In this document: positions 19,499 through 28,329 of the stretch, piece after piece
How the letters are laid out: each line of letters begins with the position of its first letter
Position numbering within the stretch: position 1 is the first letter of the stretch
Assembly (NCBI GenBank): GCA_036563505.1
Contig: DATCMH010000008.1
Span: 1-64,000 of the forward strand
Reading direction: 5' to 3'
Length of the DNA: 64,000 bases
Origin: DATCMH01 sp036563505
GTDB lineage: Bacteria > Pseudomonadota > Alphaproteobacteria > Rhizobiales > Beijerinckiaceae
Made by a program: the position numbers and the translations under genes
Notes under the pieces: model-generated
Database searches by the model: none
What the model was told of the DNA's origin: nothing
Seen by the model: only the letters and a program-made list of their open reading frames with translations

Positions 19499-19807
19499 GT
19501 GGAGCGATGGGCGCGGGGCGTCAAGGGATCCGCTCCTCCGCAGACCCCAGGCGGAACCAGCCCGACGGGAGCAGCGTTCGCCTCTCGGTCCCAGGTGAGC
19601 GGCGTGAGACCGAGCAACGGCTCGGGCAGGCGGCGGCCGGAGCGAGGAGAGCGCTCCGGCCGTTCGCGCGCCTAACGACCTGCCGTGCCCGTCGCATGCG
19701 CCAGCGCACGGACTTCGCCTTCGGGTGGCTGATTCGCGTGCGCTTCGTCTCGACTTCGCCGCATGCTCGATTATCAAGGGAGCGCGAGGGAGCGGCAGTA
19801 ACGAGCA
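19499..19807. other. Divergent intergenic region with a strong hairpin
   Basis: No coding region is supported. The region holds a perfect 10-bp stem with a 7-base loop at 19635-19661 (arms GGCCGGAGCG and CGCTCCGGCC) without a T-run, so it is not an obvious terminator. Promoters for the flanking divergent genes should lie here but were not identified. Confidence 0.5.
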
Positions 19808-21571
19808 ATGATGAGCGAGTCCCGGGCGGGCGAGGAGGAGGATCTCCTCACCTTCCTGCCTGACACCGAGCCGGAGGTGCCGGCGAAGCCCTGTTGGCGC
19901 ATCGCCGTCGTCGACGACGACCCGGCCGTCCACGAGGGGACGCGCTTCGCGCTGTCAGGCTTCAGCCTCGACGGGGCGGGGCTCGAAATCCTGTCCGCCT
20001 ATTCCGCGGCCGAGGCCCGCGAGCTGTTCGGCCAGCGCCGCGACATCGCCGTGGTGCTTCTCGACGTCGTCATGGAGAGCGACGACGCAGGGCTCGCATT
20101 CGTCAACTATCTCCGTCGCGACCTTCGCAACGAGACGGTGCGCATCATCCTGCGTACGGGCCAGCCCGGCCAAGCGCCGGAGCAGCGCGTCATCGTTGAC
20201 TACGACATCAACGACTACAAGGCGAAGACGGAGCTCACGGCCGACCGCCTCTATACCAGCCTCATTGCGGCGCTTCGCGCCTATCAGCAGCTCAAGCGCC
20301 TGGAGGAGACGCGCCGCGGCCTCGAGATCATCATCGAGGCGGCGCCGACCCTCTTCGACCTGCGCTCCATGCGCCGCCTCGCGGAAGGCGTGCTGACCCA
20401 GGTGGCGAGCCTCCTCGACGCAAGCTGCGCCGGCATCCTGGTGCTTCGCGAGGACGGCGCGCCGGAGCGCATCACGGTGCTGGCGGGGTCCGGCTGCTAC
20501 GAGGCCCATGCCGGCTGCGACGGCATCGATACCCTCGATCCGGACATCGCCGAGGCGGTCGTCGCAACCCTGCGCCAGCGCGCCAATGCCTTCGGGGAGC
20601 GCCAGTCGACGCTCTACGTGCGCGCCTCGGGCGGCCGCGAGATCGTGGTCGTGCTGCGCGCCGACCGCGCCTTGTCCGCCACGGACCGCGCCCTGATCGA
20701 GCTTTTCGCCAGCCGGCTCTCCGTCGCCTTCGACAACGTGTTCCTTTACGAGCAGGTGCAGGAGGCGAATGCCCGCCTCGAGGCTCGGGTCACCGAGCGC
20801 ACCGCCGAGCTGTTGCGCGCCAACCGGCAGCTCGCGGCTCAGCGCTCGGACCTGCGCCGGGCCAACGTCTTCAAGAGCGAGATCCTGGGCACGGTGGCCC
20901 ACGACCTGAAGAACCCGCTCTCCGTCATCCTGGCCCGGGCCGAGATGATGCGCGAGTTCCTCACCATGAACCCGCCCCAGCTCGGGCCGATGCTGGCGCA
21001 GATCGACCATGTCAGCGCTTCGGGCGCGCGACTGAAGGAACTCGTCGACGCCCTCATCGCCGACGCGATGAACGACGCCCTCGACATCAAGCTGCGGCGC
21101 GAGCCCGTCGACCTCGCCGGCCTCGCCGCGGAGGTCGTGGCCGCCAACGAGCCCCTGGCCGCCGAGAAGGGCCAGTCGATCACCTTGTCGGGAGAGATCA
21201 GGCTCGACCTGTGCGGCGACACGGAGCGCCTCAGGGAGGCCATCGACAACCTCGTCTCCAACGCGATCAAGTACACGCCGCAGGGCGGCGCTATCGCGGT
21301 GAGGGTCACCCGGAACGACCAGGAGATCGCCTGCACCGTCACAGACGACGGCCCGGGCCTGACGCCAGAGGATCTCGGCCGGGCTTTCGGCCGCTTCCAG
21401 CGCCTCTCGGCGCGGCCCACGGGTGGGGAAACATCGACGGGGCTGGGATTGTCCATCGTCAAGCGCATCGCCGAACTCCATGGCGGCCGCGCCACGGCGG
21501 AAAGTCCGGGCCCCGATCAGGGCGCCACCTTCGCCTTGCGGTTTCCGCCCATGGCGGTGGAGCTGCTTTAG
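19808..21571 (+). CDS. Response regulator-DUF3369-histidine kinase hybrid
   Basis: Cytoplasmic signalling protein of 587 residues. A receiver domain (about 30-155) has phosphoacceptor D86 in VLLDVVME and lysine K140. A DUF3369 sensor-like domain follows (about 165-315), then a short coiled coil. The HisKA domain has H365 in VAHDLKNPLS, and the HATPase has N485 in NLVSNAIKYTP, DDGPGL and STGLGLSIV. No membrane segment is seen, so it is likely fed by another kinase through its receiver. The pair of kinases on either side of the TRAP-type binding protein suggests one signalling unit; this is inference. Confidence 0.9.
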   Translation: MMSESRAGEEEDLLTFLPDTEPEVPAKPCWRIAVVDDDPAVHEGTRFALSGFSLDGAGLEILSAYSAAEARELFGQRRDIAVVLLDVVMESDDAGLAFVNYLRRDLRNETVRIILRTGQPGQAPEQRVIVDYDINDYKAKTELTADRLYTSLIAALRAYQQLKRLEETRRGLEIIIEAAPTLFDLRSMRRLAEGVLTQVASLLDASCAGILVLREDGAPERITVLAGSGCYEAHAGCDGIDTLDPDIAEAVVATLRQRANAFGERQSTLYVRASGGREIVVVLRADRALSATDRALIELFASRLSVAFDNVFLYEQVQEANARLEARVTERTAELLRANRQLAAQRSDLRRANVFKSEILGTVAHDLKNPLSVILARAEMMREFLTMNPPQLGPMLAQIDHVSASGARLKELVDALIADAMNDALDIKLRREPVDLAGLAAEVVAANEPLAAEKGQSITLSGEIRLDLCGDTERLREAIDNLVSNAIKYTPQGGAIAVRVTRNDQEIACTVTDDGPGLTPEDLGRAFGRFQRLSARPTGGETSTGLGLSIVKRIAELHGGRATAESPGPDQGATFALRFPPMAVELL

Positions 21572-21673
21572 AGGACGGGGGGCTGGCGCGCTGGGAGCAG
21601 TAAGCAGCGCCCAACTTGACGGAAGTCCTATCCCGTGGCGTGATCCCCTCGGTTCGCTTGAAGGCGAGGGCGC

Positions 21674-22660
21674 GTGTCCAGACGGCCGGTGACCTTGACG
21701 AGACGCTGTCTGCTGGCAGCGGGCGTAGGCTTGGCCGCGCCGGCGGTCGTGCGCGCGGACGCGACCTTGCGCCTTCGCCTCGGCCACGCCCTGCCTTCCT
21801 CTCATCCCGTTCACGCGGCGATGGAATTCTTCGCCGACCAAGTCCGCGAGCGGACCGGAGGCGGGATCGAGATCGCGCTTTTCGCTAACGGCGAGCTTGG
21901 CCAGGAGGTGCAGATCCTGGAGCAGATTTCCGCCGGCCGCCTGGACTTCGCCAAGGTGAGCGGCAGCGTGCTGGAGCGGATCGCGCCGGTCCACCAGATC
22001 TTCAACCTGCCCTACCTCATCCGCGACGAGGCTCATTGGGCCGCGGTCGTCACCAGCCCGGCGGGCGAGGAGATCCTGGCCTCTCCGATCCCAGGTTGCC
22101 TCGGCCTCACCTTCTACCACGCCGGCTCGCGCAACTTCTACGCGCGAAAACCCATCCGCCGGCCGGAGGATCTCGCCGGGCTCAAGATCCGCATCCAGCC
22201 CTCGCCGACGACGGTGCGGATGATCACGCTGCTCGGCGCGCAGCCGATCCAGCTGCCCTGGGCCGCGACCTACAGCGCGCTCCAGACCGGCCTCGTCGAC
22301 GGGGCGGAGAACAACGTCTCCTCCCTCGTCGTCGGGCGCCACGCCGAGGTGACGAAATACTATTCCTTCGACGAGCACACGATGGTGCCCGACGTGCTCA
22401 TCGTCAGCGAGCAGCGCTGGAACACCCTGAACGAGGCTCAGCGCGCCGCCCTGCGCGGCGCCGCCCGCGCCTCGTTCAGCAAGATGGCCGTGCTCTGGGC
22501 GGGCTACGAGGAGGAGGCGCGCCGCACGGCCGAGAGCCTCGGAATCGTTTTCTTGAGGCCGGACAAGGCCCCGTTCATCGCCCGGGTCATGCCGCTGCGG
22601 GCGGAGTTCGCCGCCGATCCGCGCTTTCGCGACCTGATCGCCCGGATCGAGCGGGCCTAG
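21674..22660 (+). CDS. TRAP transporter substrate-binding protein, DctP family
   Basis: Periplasmic solute-binding protein of 328 residues. Residues 1-28 form a twin-arginine-like signal (TRRCLLAAGVGLAAPAVVRA). The mature part shows DctP features: GHALPSSHPVHAAMEFFADQV at its start, a RIQPSPTTVRMI segment with the conserved arginine, and ALQTGLVDGAENN. The likely ligand is a carboxylate. No DctQ or DctM permease genes are adjacent. It sits between two sensor kinase genes and ends 4 bases from the convergent kinase. GTG start with GAGGG upstream. Confidence 0.92.
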   Translation: MSRRPVTLTRRCLLAAGVGLAAPAVVRADATLRLRLGHALPSSHPVHAAMEFFADQVRERTGGGIEIALFANGELGQEVQILEQISAGRLDFAKVSGSVLERIAPVHQIFNLPYLIRDEAHWAAVVTSPAGEEILASPIPGCLGLTFYHAGSRNFYARKPIRRPEDLAGLKIRIQPSPTTVRMITLLGAQPIQLPWAATYSALQTGLVDGAENNVSSLVVGRHAEVTKYYSFDEHTMVPDVLIVSEQRWNTLNEAQRAALRGAARASFSKMAVLWAGYEEEARRTAESLGIVFLRPDKAPFIARVMPLRAEFAADPRFRDLIARIERA

Positions 22661-22664
22661 AGCC

Positions 22665-24671
22665 TCACGCCGCCTGACGGGACGGCTCCTCGTCGCGTTG
22701 GGGTGCTACGAGCGGCAGCGTGATCTGGAAGCGGCAGCCGGCGTTCGGCGCCGAGTGCAGCGCGATGCGGCCGCCGAGCTGGCGGGTGACGATGTTGTAG
22801 GCGAGGTGCAGGCCGAGCCCCGTGCCGCCCCGGCCGCGCTGCGTGGTGAAGAACGGCTCGAACGCGCGCCGCGCCACCTCCTCGCTCATGCCGCACCCGT
22901 CGTCGGCGAAGGTGATCTGGACCCGGTCGCCGGCGCGCTCGAGCGTCAGGGTGACGTGTCCCTCCGCGCCGGCGTCCTGGCGGTCTTGGAAGGCGTGACG
23001 CACCGCATTGAGGAACAGGTTGGTGAGCACCTGGCCCAAGGGGCCGGGATAGCTGTCCATGACGATGCCGGCGGGAAGGCTGGCCTCGAGACGAACCCGG
23101 GCGGCCTTCAGCTCGGGGCGCACGCTGGCGATGATCTGCTCGCAGGTCTCGGCGAGGTCGAAGCTGCGGCGATCGTCGAGGCTGCGATCGACCGCGATCT
23201 GCTTGAAGGCCCGCACGAGGTCGCCCGCCCGCATCAGGTTGGCGACGAGCTGGCCGCCGGCGTCGCGCACCCCCGTCACGAACTCGACGAGCTGGGATTT
23301 GCGCAAGCCTCCACCGCTGAGCTCGGCGGCGATGGCGTCGCAGCGCATGGTCAGGCTCGAAGCGACTGTGAGGCTGATGCCCACCGGATTGTTCACCTCG
23401 TGCGCGACGCCGGCGACGAGGCCGCCCAGCGCCGCGAACTTTTCCGCCTCGATCAGGCTCGCCTGCGCCTCGCGCAGCTCCGAGAGCGCCACTTCCGCCC
23501 GTTCCTTGGCCGCCCGCAGGTCGTTCTCGGCCCGCTGCCGCGCGATGGCGTTCTCCCGGAACACCTCGACGGCGCCGGCCATCTCCCCGACCTCGTCGTG
23601 GGCGTTGCGCCCCGGCACCTCCTCCTCGTAGCGGCCCCCGGCGATCGCCGTCATTGCCCGGTGGAGGCCGTGGAGAGGATCGATGATGCTCTTCGAGACC
23701 ATCAGGCTCAAGACGGCGACCACCAGCACGAAGCCGAAGGCGACGGCGCCGAGCTTGGTCGCCGCGTCGGACAGCGTGTCGTCGAAGCGGGCCTGCGCCG
23801 CGCGCTCGGCCGCCCGCACCTCGGCGCTCACCCCCCGGATCATCGCCGACAGCCGGTCGGCGTTGCCGTCGATCTCTTCTTTGAGAAGGCGCGCCTGCGC
23901 GGCGAACTCGGCGGCGAGCGTCTCGACGCCCTGCGCGAAAGTGCTCGCCCGCTGGTCGAGGGCGTCGAGGGCCAAGCGCTGGATGTCGCCGTTCGCGAGG
24001 TCGACCATGACCGGCACGGTGCGGCGGATCGCGGCGGCCTGGCGGGCCACTTCTTCGGCTGCGTCGGGCGCGGTCGAGAGGTAGAACGCGTTCGTCGACA
24101 GCATCATGGCATGGTAGGCCTCGCGGGACTTCGCGAGCGGCGCGGCCACGAGCGAGCCCGGCGTCGCGGCCTCCAGGCCCTCGATGACGCCATAAAGGCC
24201 AGACATCTCCCGCGAGGGCCGGGCGATTTGGTCGTCGTAGATGGCCCAGATGCGGGAGCGGCCGTCGCGCAAGGCGTCGAAGCCGCCCACGAAACGGTCC
24301 GTCACATCGGTGAGCTGCTGCGCCACCCCTTTGAGCAGGGGGTCGAGGCGCGCCTGGACGCGCAGCCGGCTGAGCAAGGTCTCTCGCAGGCGGGTGATCT
24401 CGGCCAGGACCTCCGGCTCGGGCTGCACGATGTAGCGGTGGGTGAGGCCCTGGTGACGCTCGGTGTCACGGTCGATTTGGTCGAGGAAGCGCTCCGTCTG
24501 GCGCACCTGGCGCAGTTCCGTCCAGGCCCGCGATAGACCTTGCGCACCGTCCCAGACGATGAGCAGCAAGGCCAGGGCCAGCACCGAGTTCAGGGCGGCG
24601 ATGGCGAGGATGCGCCGGCGGATCGGCCAGCGCCGCACCAAGCCCTGCAGCGGTTTGCGATCCCCGTTCAC
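22665..24671 (-). CDS. Membrane sensor histidine kinase
   Basis: Protein of 668 residues. TM1 is at about 19-42, a large periplasmic helical domain spans 43-305, and TM2 lies at about 308-330. A HAMP domain and coiled coil follow. HisKA has GVAHEVNNPVG with the phosphoacceptor histidine, and HATPase_c has NLFLNAVRHAF, DDGCGM and GTGLGLHLAYNIV. The periplasmic part resembles the TMAO-sensor TorS or DctB type in layout. It could sense the adjacent orphan DctP-type protein. GTG start behind GAAGG. No cognate response regulator is adjacent other than the receiver of the 19808 gene. Confidence 0.9.
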   Translation of the reverse strand: MNGDRKPLQGLVRRWPIRRRILAIAALNSVLALALLLIVWDGAQGLSRAWTELRQVRQTERFLDQIDRDTERHQGLTHRYIVQPEPEVLAEITRLRETLLSRLRVQARLDPLLKGVAQQLTDVTDRFVGGFDALRDGRSRIWAIYDDQIARPSREMSGLYGVIEGLEAATPGSLVAAPLAKSREAYHAMMLSTNAFYLSTAPDAAEEVARQAAAIRRTVPVMVDLANGDIQRLALDALDQRASTFAQGVETLAAEFAAQARLLKEEIDGNADRLSAMIRGVSAEVRAAERAAQARFDDTLSDAATKLGAVAFGFVLVVAVLSLMVSKSIIDPLHGLHRAMTAIAGGRYEEEVPGRNAHDEVGEMAGAVEVFRENAIARQRAENDLRAAKERAEVALSELREAQASLIEAEKFAALGGLVAGVAHEVNNPVGISLTVASSLTMRCDAIAAELSGGGLRKSQLVEFVTGVRDAGGQLVANLMRAGDLVRAFKQIAVDRSLDDRRSFDLAETCEQIIASVRPELKAARVRLEASLPAGIVMDSYPGPLGQVLTNLFLNAVRHAFQDRQDAGAEGHVTLTLERAGDRVQITFADDGCGMSEEVARRAFEPFFTTQRGRGGTGLGLHLAYNIVTRQLGGRIALHSAPNAGCRFQITLPLVAPQRDEEPSRQAA

Positions 24672-24850
24672 GACCTTCGCCCGACGTCTTTGTCCGAAAA
24701 CGCAGGCCCCAGCGGCCTTCGCGGCGTCACTTCATCACAATCGGAGCGTCCCGGCTATATCGGGCGCTGGAAGGCCGTTGCCGGGCCGGACGGGTTGTCG
24801 CAGCACTGAAGATCCTGCGAACGAGGCTGCGGCTAAGCCGTTGCACCGCC

Positions 24851-26878
24851 ATGCCGCCCGCCACGCAGACCTCGAGCATGACCGCGGCGGAGGCCGTCCC
24901 CGGCATCGAGGATTACGCCGTGATCGGGGATTGCCACGGGGCCGCCCTGGTCTCCCGCGCGGGCAGCGTCGATTGGTGCTGCCTCGAGCGTTTCGACGCC
25001 GACCCGGTTTTCTGCCGGCTCCTTGACCGGGACCGCGGCGGCGTCCTGGAACTCGGACCCGCCGACCCGGCCGGCTACGCGGTCACGCGCCGGTACCTCG
25101 ATGGCACCAACGTCCTGCGCACCGTGTTTCGCGCCCGCGACGGCTCGGGGGAAGTCGCCGTGACCGATCTCATGCCGGTCGGCCGGCGGCCCGGCGCGGG
25201 GCCGAACGACTACGTCTCCCTGACCACCCCGCAGGCCCTGCTGCGCCTCGTCGAGGGCCGCTCCGGGCAAGTGCCGATGCGCGTGACCTATCGGCCGAGC
25301 GTCGCTTTCGCGCGGCGGCCGGCGCGGCTCGCCCTTCACGCGGAGGGCCGGGTCGTCGCCTGCGAGGACGGACCGACCCTGTCCGCGACCCTGCCCTTTA
25401 CAGCGACGGGCGATCGCGCCCAAGGCACCATCACCGTGGCGGCCGGCGAGCGGCAGGCCCTCTGGCTCGGGCCGAAGGAGCGTGACCTCCAAAACCTTCT
25501 CGCCGATGCCGACGCCCTGCTCGACGTCACGACGGCCTTCTGGCGGGAATGGATCGCCTATTGCCGCTATGACGGACCGCACGCCGAGGCGGTGCGCCGC
25601 TCGGCGCTCCTTCTCAAGCTCCTCACCTATGCGCCCACCGGCGCTGTGGTCGCTGCGCCCACGACCTCTTTGCCGGAGGCGCTCGGCGGCGAGCGCAATT
25701 GGGACTACCGCATCTCCTGGGTGCGCGACGCCTCGTTCTCGCTCTACGCCCTCGTGTCACTCGGCTACGGCGGCGAAGCGGCGCGCTACTACGATTTCCT
25801 CGCCGACTGCTACGAGCGGACCCGGCCCAACCTTCAAATCATGTACGGGATCGACGGGCGGGCGGCGATGCCGGAACGCTCCCTCGATCACCTCGAAGGG
25901 TATCGCGGCAGCCGGCCAGTGCGAGTGGGCAACGACGCTCACCATCAGCATCAGGTCGACGTCTATGGCGAGCTGATCGAGGGCACCCATATCCTCAACG
26001 CCGTCGGCGGGGGCCGTCTCGTCGCCCGGCACCGCGCCTTCCTCGCCGAGATAGCCGACATCGTGGCGCGGCGCTGGCACGAGCCCGACAGCGGCTTCTG
26101 GGAGGTGCGCGGCGAAGGGCGCCGCCACGTCCAGGGCCGGGTCATGAGCTTCGTCGCCCTCGACCGGGTAGCGAAGCTGTTGGGCGACAAGCCGTCCTGG
26201 GCCGAGGCGCGTGAGGCGATCCTGCGGAACTTGACCGATCGGGGCGTCGATCCGGCCGGAGGCCATCTACGCTTTGCGGAAGAGGTCGACGCCGTCGACA
26301 GCTTCCTCCTGCTCCTGCCGCTCTACGACCTGCCGCTTCCCCGCCGACTCCTTGAGCGCACCGTGGACGAGACGCGCCGGCGCCTCGCGGTGGCCGGCAC
26401 CCCGGATCTGCTGCGCCGCTACGACGTGGACGACCGCCTGCCCGGCCGCGAGGGCGCGTTCCTGCCCTGCTCCTTCTGGTTGGCGGAAGGCCTCGGGATG
26501 CTGGGCCGTACTGAGGAGGCGAAGGCCGTGTTCGAGGCGGCGCTGGCGCGGCGCAACGACGTCGGGCTCCTCTCCGAGGAGATCGATCCTGGCAGCGGCG
26601 CGCTTCTCGGCAACTTTCCCCAGGCGCTCTCGCACCTTGCCCTGATCCTCGCCGCCGGCCTGCTGCGGGGAGAGGAGCGGGGCGGCGCGACGGCGCTCGC
26701 CGGCTCGCATGCCGACCGCATCCGCCGCGGGGTCGGCGCCGTCTTCGGCTGGCGCGGCGCCTATGAGGCGCTCCGGCGCGAGGGCCACTGGCCGCGGCTG
26801 CGCTCCTCGCGGCGCTCCGTCATGCCGGAGCGCTTCGCACGCCATGATCCCGCCGGCGACGAGCCCTCAAACCCTTAA
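24851..26878 (+). CDS. Glycoside hydrolase family 15 protein
   Basis: Cytoplasmic glucoamylase/trehalase-like enzyme of 675 residues; no signal peptide is seen. An N-terminal beta domain is followed by the (alpha/alpha)6 barrel. Family marks are RNWDYRISWVRDASF at about 281, the catalytic-acid segment DSGFWEVRG at about 413 and LLSEEIDP...GNFPQALSHL at about 574. Substrate may be trehalose, glucan or another alpha-glucoside; sequence alone does not decide. The C-terminal 60 residues extend past the usual end. It stands alone, ending 11 bases before the sigma-54 promoter of urtA. Confidence 0.9.
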   Translation: MPPATQTSSMTAAEAVPGIEDYAVIGDCHGAALVSRAGSVDWCCLERFDADPVFCRLLDRDRGGVLELGPADPAGYAVTRRYLDGTNVLRTVFRARDGSGEVAVTDLMPVGRRPGAGPNDYVSLTTPQALLRLVEGRSGQVPMRVTYRPSVAFARRPARLALHAEGRVVACEDGPTLSATLPFTATGDRAQGTITVAAGERQALWLGPKERDLQNLLADADALLDVTTAFWREWIAYCRYDGPHAEAVRRSALLLKLLTYAPTGAVVAAPTTSLPEALGGERNWDYRISWVRDASFSLYALVSLGYGGEAARYYDFLADCYERTRPNLQIMYGIDGRAAMPERSLDHLEGYRGSRPVRVGNDAHHQHQVDVYGELIEGTHILNAVGGGRLVARHRAFLAEIADIVARRWHEPDSGFWEVRGEGRRHVQGRVMSFVALDRVAKLLGDKPSWAEAREAILRNLTDRGVDPAGGHLRFAEEVDAVDSFLLLLPLYDLPLPRRLLERTVDETRRRLAVAGTPDLLRRYDVDDRLPGREGAFLPCSFWLAEGLGMLGRTEEAKAVFEAALARRNDVGLLSEEIDPGSGALLGNFPQALSHLALILAAGLLRGEERGGATALAGSHADRIRRGVGAVFGWRGAYEALRREGHWPRLRSSRRSVMPERFARHDPAGDEPSNP

Positions 26879-26889
26879 GTGATCAGGGT

Positions 26890-26905
26890 TGGCCCCGTCC
26901 TTGCC
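26890..26905 (+). promoter_or_regulatory. Sigma-54 (RpoN) promoter of the urt operon
   Basis: TGGCCCCGTCCTTGCC keeps the -24 GG and -12 GC with the exact 10-base spacing of the sigma-54 consensus. Predicted transcription start is near 26916, leaving a 37-base leader with GGGGAG as ribosome binding site. Nitrogen-controlled (NtrC) expression fits a urea uptake operon. No clear NtrC site was found upstream, within the end of the GH15 gene. Confidence 0.7.
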
Positions 26906-26952
26906 TTGCTCCTCCGCGCATCGGAACGGTGCTGGAATAGGGGAGCACGATC

Positions 26953-28242
26953 GTGAACATACTCCGTCGCACGCTGCTCGGCGGCGCGCTCGCCGGCGCG
27001 GCCTTGCTGAGCGGGCTGACCGCAGCCTCGGCCCAGGACACCATCAAGGTCGGCATTCTCCACTCGCTCTCGGGCACGATGGCGATCTCGGAGACGACGC
27101 TCAAAGACGTCATGCTCATGCTCATCGAGGAGCAGAACAAGAAGGGCGGGTTGCTCGGCAAGAAGCTCGAGGCGGTCGTCGTCGATCCGGCCTCGAACTG
27201 GCCCCTTTTCGCCGAGAAGGCGCGTGAGCTCATCACGCAGCAGAAGGTCTCGGCCGTGTTCGGCTGCTGGACCTCCGTGTCGCGCAAATCCGTGCTCCCG
27301 GTCTTCAAGGAGCTGAACTCGATCCTGTTCTACCCCGTGCAGTACGAGGGCGAGGAATCCGAGCGCAACGTGTTCTACACCGGTGCCGCGCCGAACCAGC
27401 AGGCGATCCCGGCTGTCGACTACCTCGCCAAGGAGGAGAAGGTCGAGCGTTGGGTTCTGGCGGGCACCGACTACGTGTATCCTCGCACCACGAACAAAAT
27501 CCTTGAGGCCTATCTCAAGTCCAAGGGCGTGAAGCCTGAGGACATCATGATCAACTACACGCCCTTTGGCCATTCCGACTGGCAGACGATCGTCTCCGAC
27601 ATCAAGAAGTTCGGCTCGGCGGGCAAGAAGACGGCGGTGGTCTCCACCATCAACGGCGACGCCAACGTGCCCTTCTACAAGGAGCTCGGCAACCAGGGCC
27701 TCAAGGCCACCGACATCCCGGTCGTCGCCTTTTCGGTGGGCGAGGAGGAACTCGCCGGCATCGACACCAAGCCGCTCGTCGGACATCTGGCCGCCTGGAA
27801 CTACTTCCAGTCGATCAAGACGCCGGAGAACGACGCCTTCATCAAGCAGTGGAAGGCCTTCACCAAGAACGACAAGCGCGTCACCAACGATCCGATGGAG
27901 GCCCATGTCATCGGCTTCAACATGTGGGTGAAGGCGGTCGAGAAGGCCGGCACGGTCGATCCGGACAAGGTGATCGACGCGCTTCCCGGCACCAAGGCGC
28001 CGAACCTCACGGGCGGCATGAGCGAGATGCTCGCCAACCACCACATCACCAAGCCGGTCTTCATCGGCGAGATCAAGGGCGACGGCCAGTTCGACGTCGT
28101 GTGGAAGACGGACGGCCTCGTGCCGGGCGACGCCTGGTCGAAGGAGCTCGAGGGCTCGAAGGACCTCGTCGCCGACTGGGTGACCCTGAAGTGCGGCAAC
28201 TACAACACGAAGACGAAGAAGTGCGGCGGCCAGGGCACCTGA
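26953..28242 (+). CDS. urtA: Urea ABC transporter, substrate-binding protein
   Basis: Periplasmic urea-binding protein of 429 residues from the amide/branched-chain-type class. Signal peptide residues 1-27 end in ASA before QDTIKVGILHSLSGTMA. Family marks include the Urt-specific segment FGCWTSVSRKSVLPVFKELN and YPVQYEGEESERNVFY. GTG start. First gene of urtABCDE, with a terminator-like hairpin after it that may keep its mRNA more abundant than the rest. Confidence 0.96.
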   Translation: MNILRRTLLGGALAGAALLSGLTAASAQDTIKVGILHSLSGTMAISETTLKDVMLMLIEEQNKKGGLLGKKLEAVVVDPASNWPLFAEKARELITQQKVSAVFGCWTSVSRKSVLPVFKELNSILFYPVQYEGEESERNVFYTGAAPNQQAIPAVDYLAKEEKVERWVLAGTDYVYPRTTNKILEAYLKSKGVKPEDIMINYTPFGHSDWQTIVSDIKKFGSAGKKTAVVSTINGDANVPFYKELGNQGLKATDIPVVAFSVGEEELAGIDTKPLVGHLAAWNYFQSIKTPENDAFIKQWKAFTKNDKRVTNDPMEAHVIGFNMWVKAVEKAGTVDPDKVIDALPGTKAPNLTGGMSEMLANHHITKPVFIGEIKGDGQFDVVWKTDGLVPGDAWSKELEGSKDLVADWVTLKCGNYNTKTKKCGGQGT

Positions 28243-28268
28243 GCGGCTGAGCCTTCCTTCAATTTATC

Positions 28269-28299
28269 GGCGAGGGCTCACGAGCCCTCGCCTCTCTTT
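28269..28299 (+). terminator. Hairpin between urtA and urtB
   Basis: GGCGAGGGCTC (28269-28279) and GAGCCCTCGCC (28282-28292) are perfectly complementary and followed by TCTCTTT. It lies in the 87-base gap. A partial terminator or mRNA stabiliser after a binding-protein gene is a common arrangement in ABC operons. Confidence 0.7.
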
Positions 28300-28329
28300 G
28301 CCTCAAGCCAGCGCGCCGGAGACCGAGCG

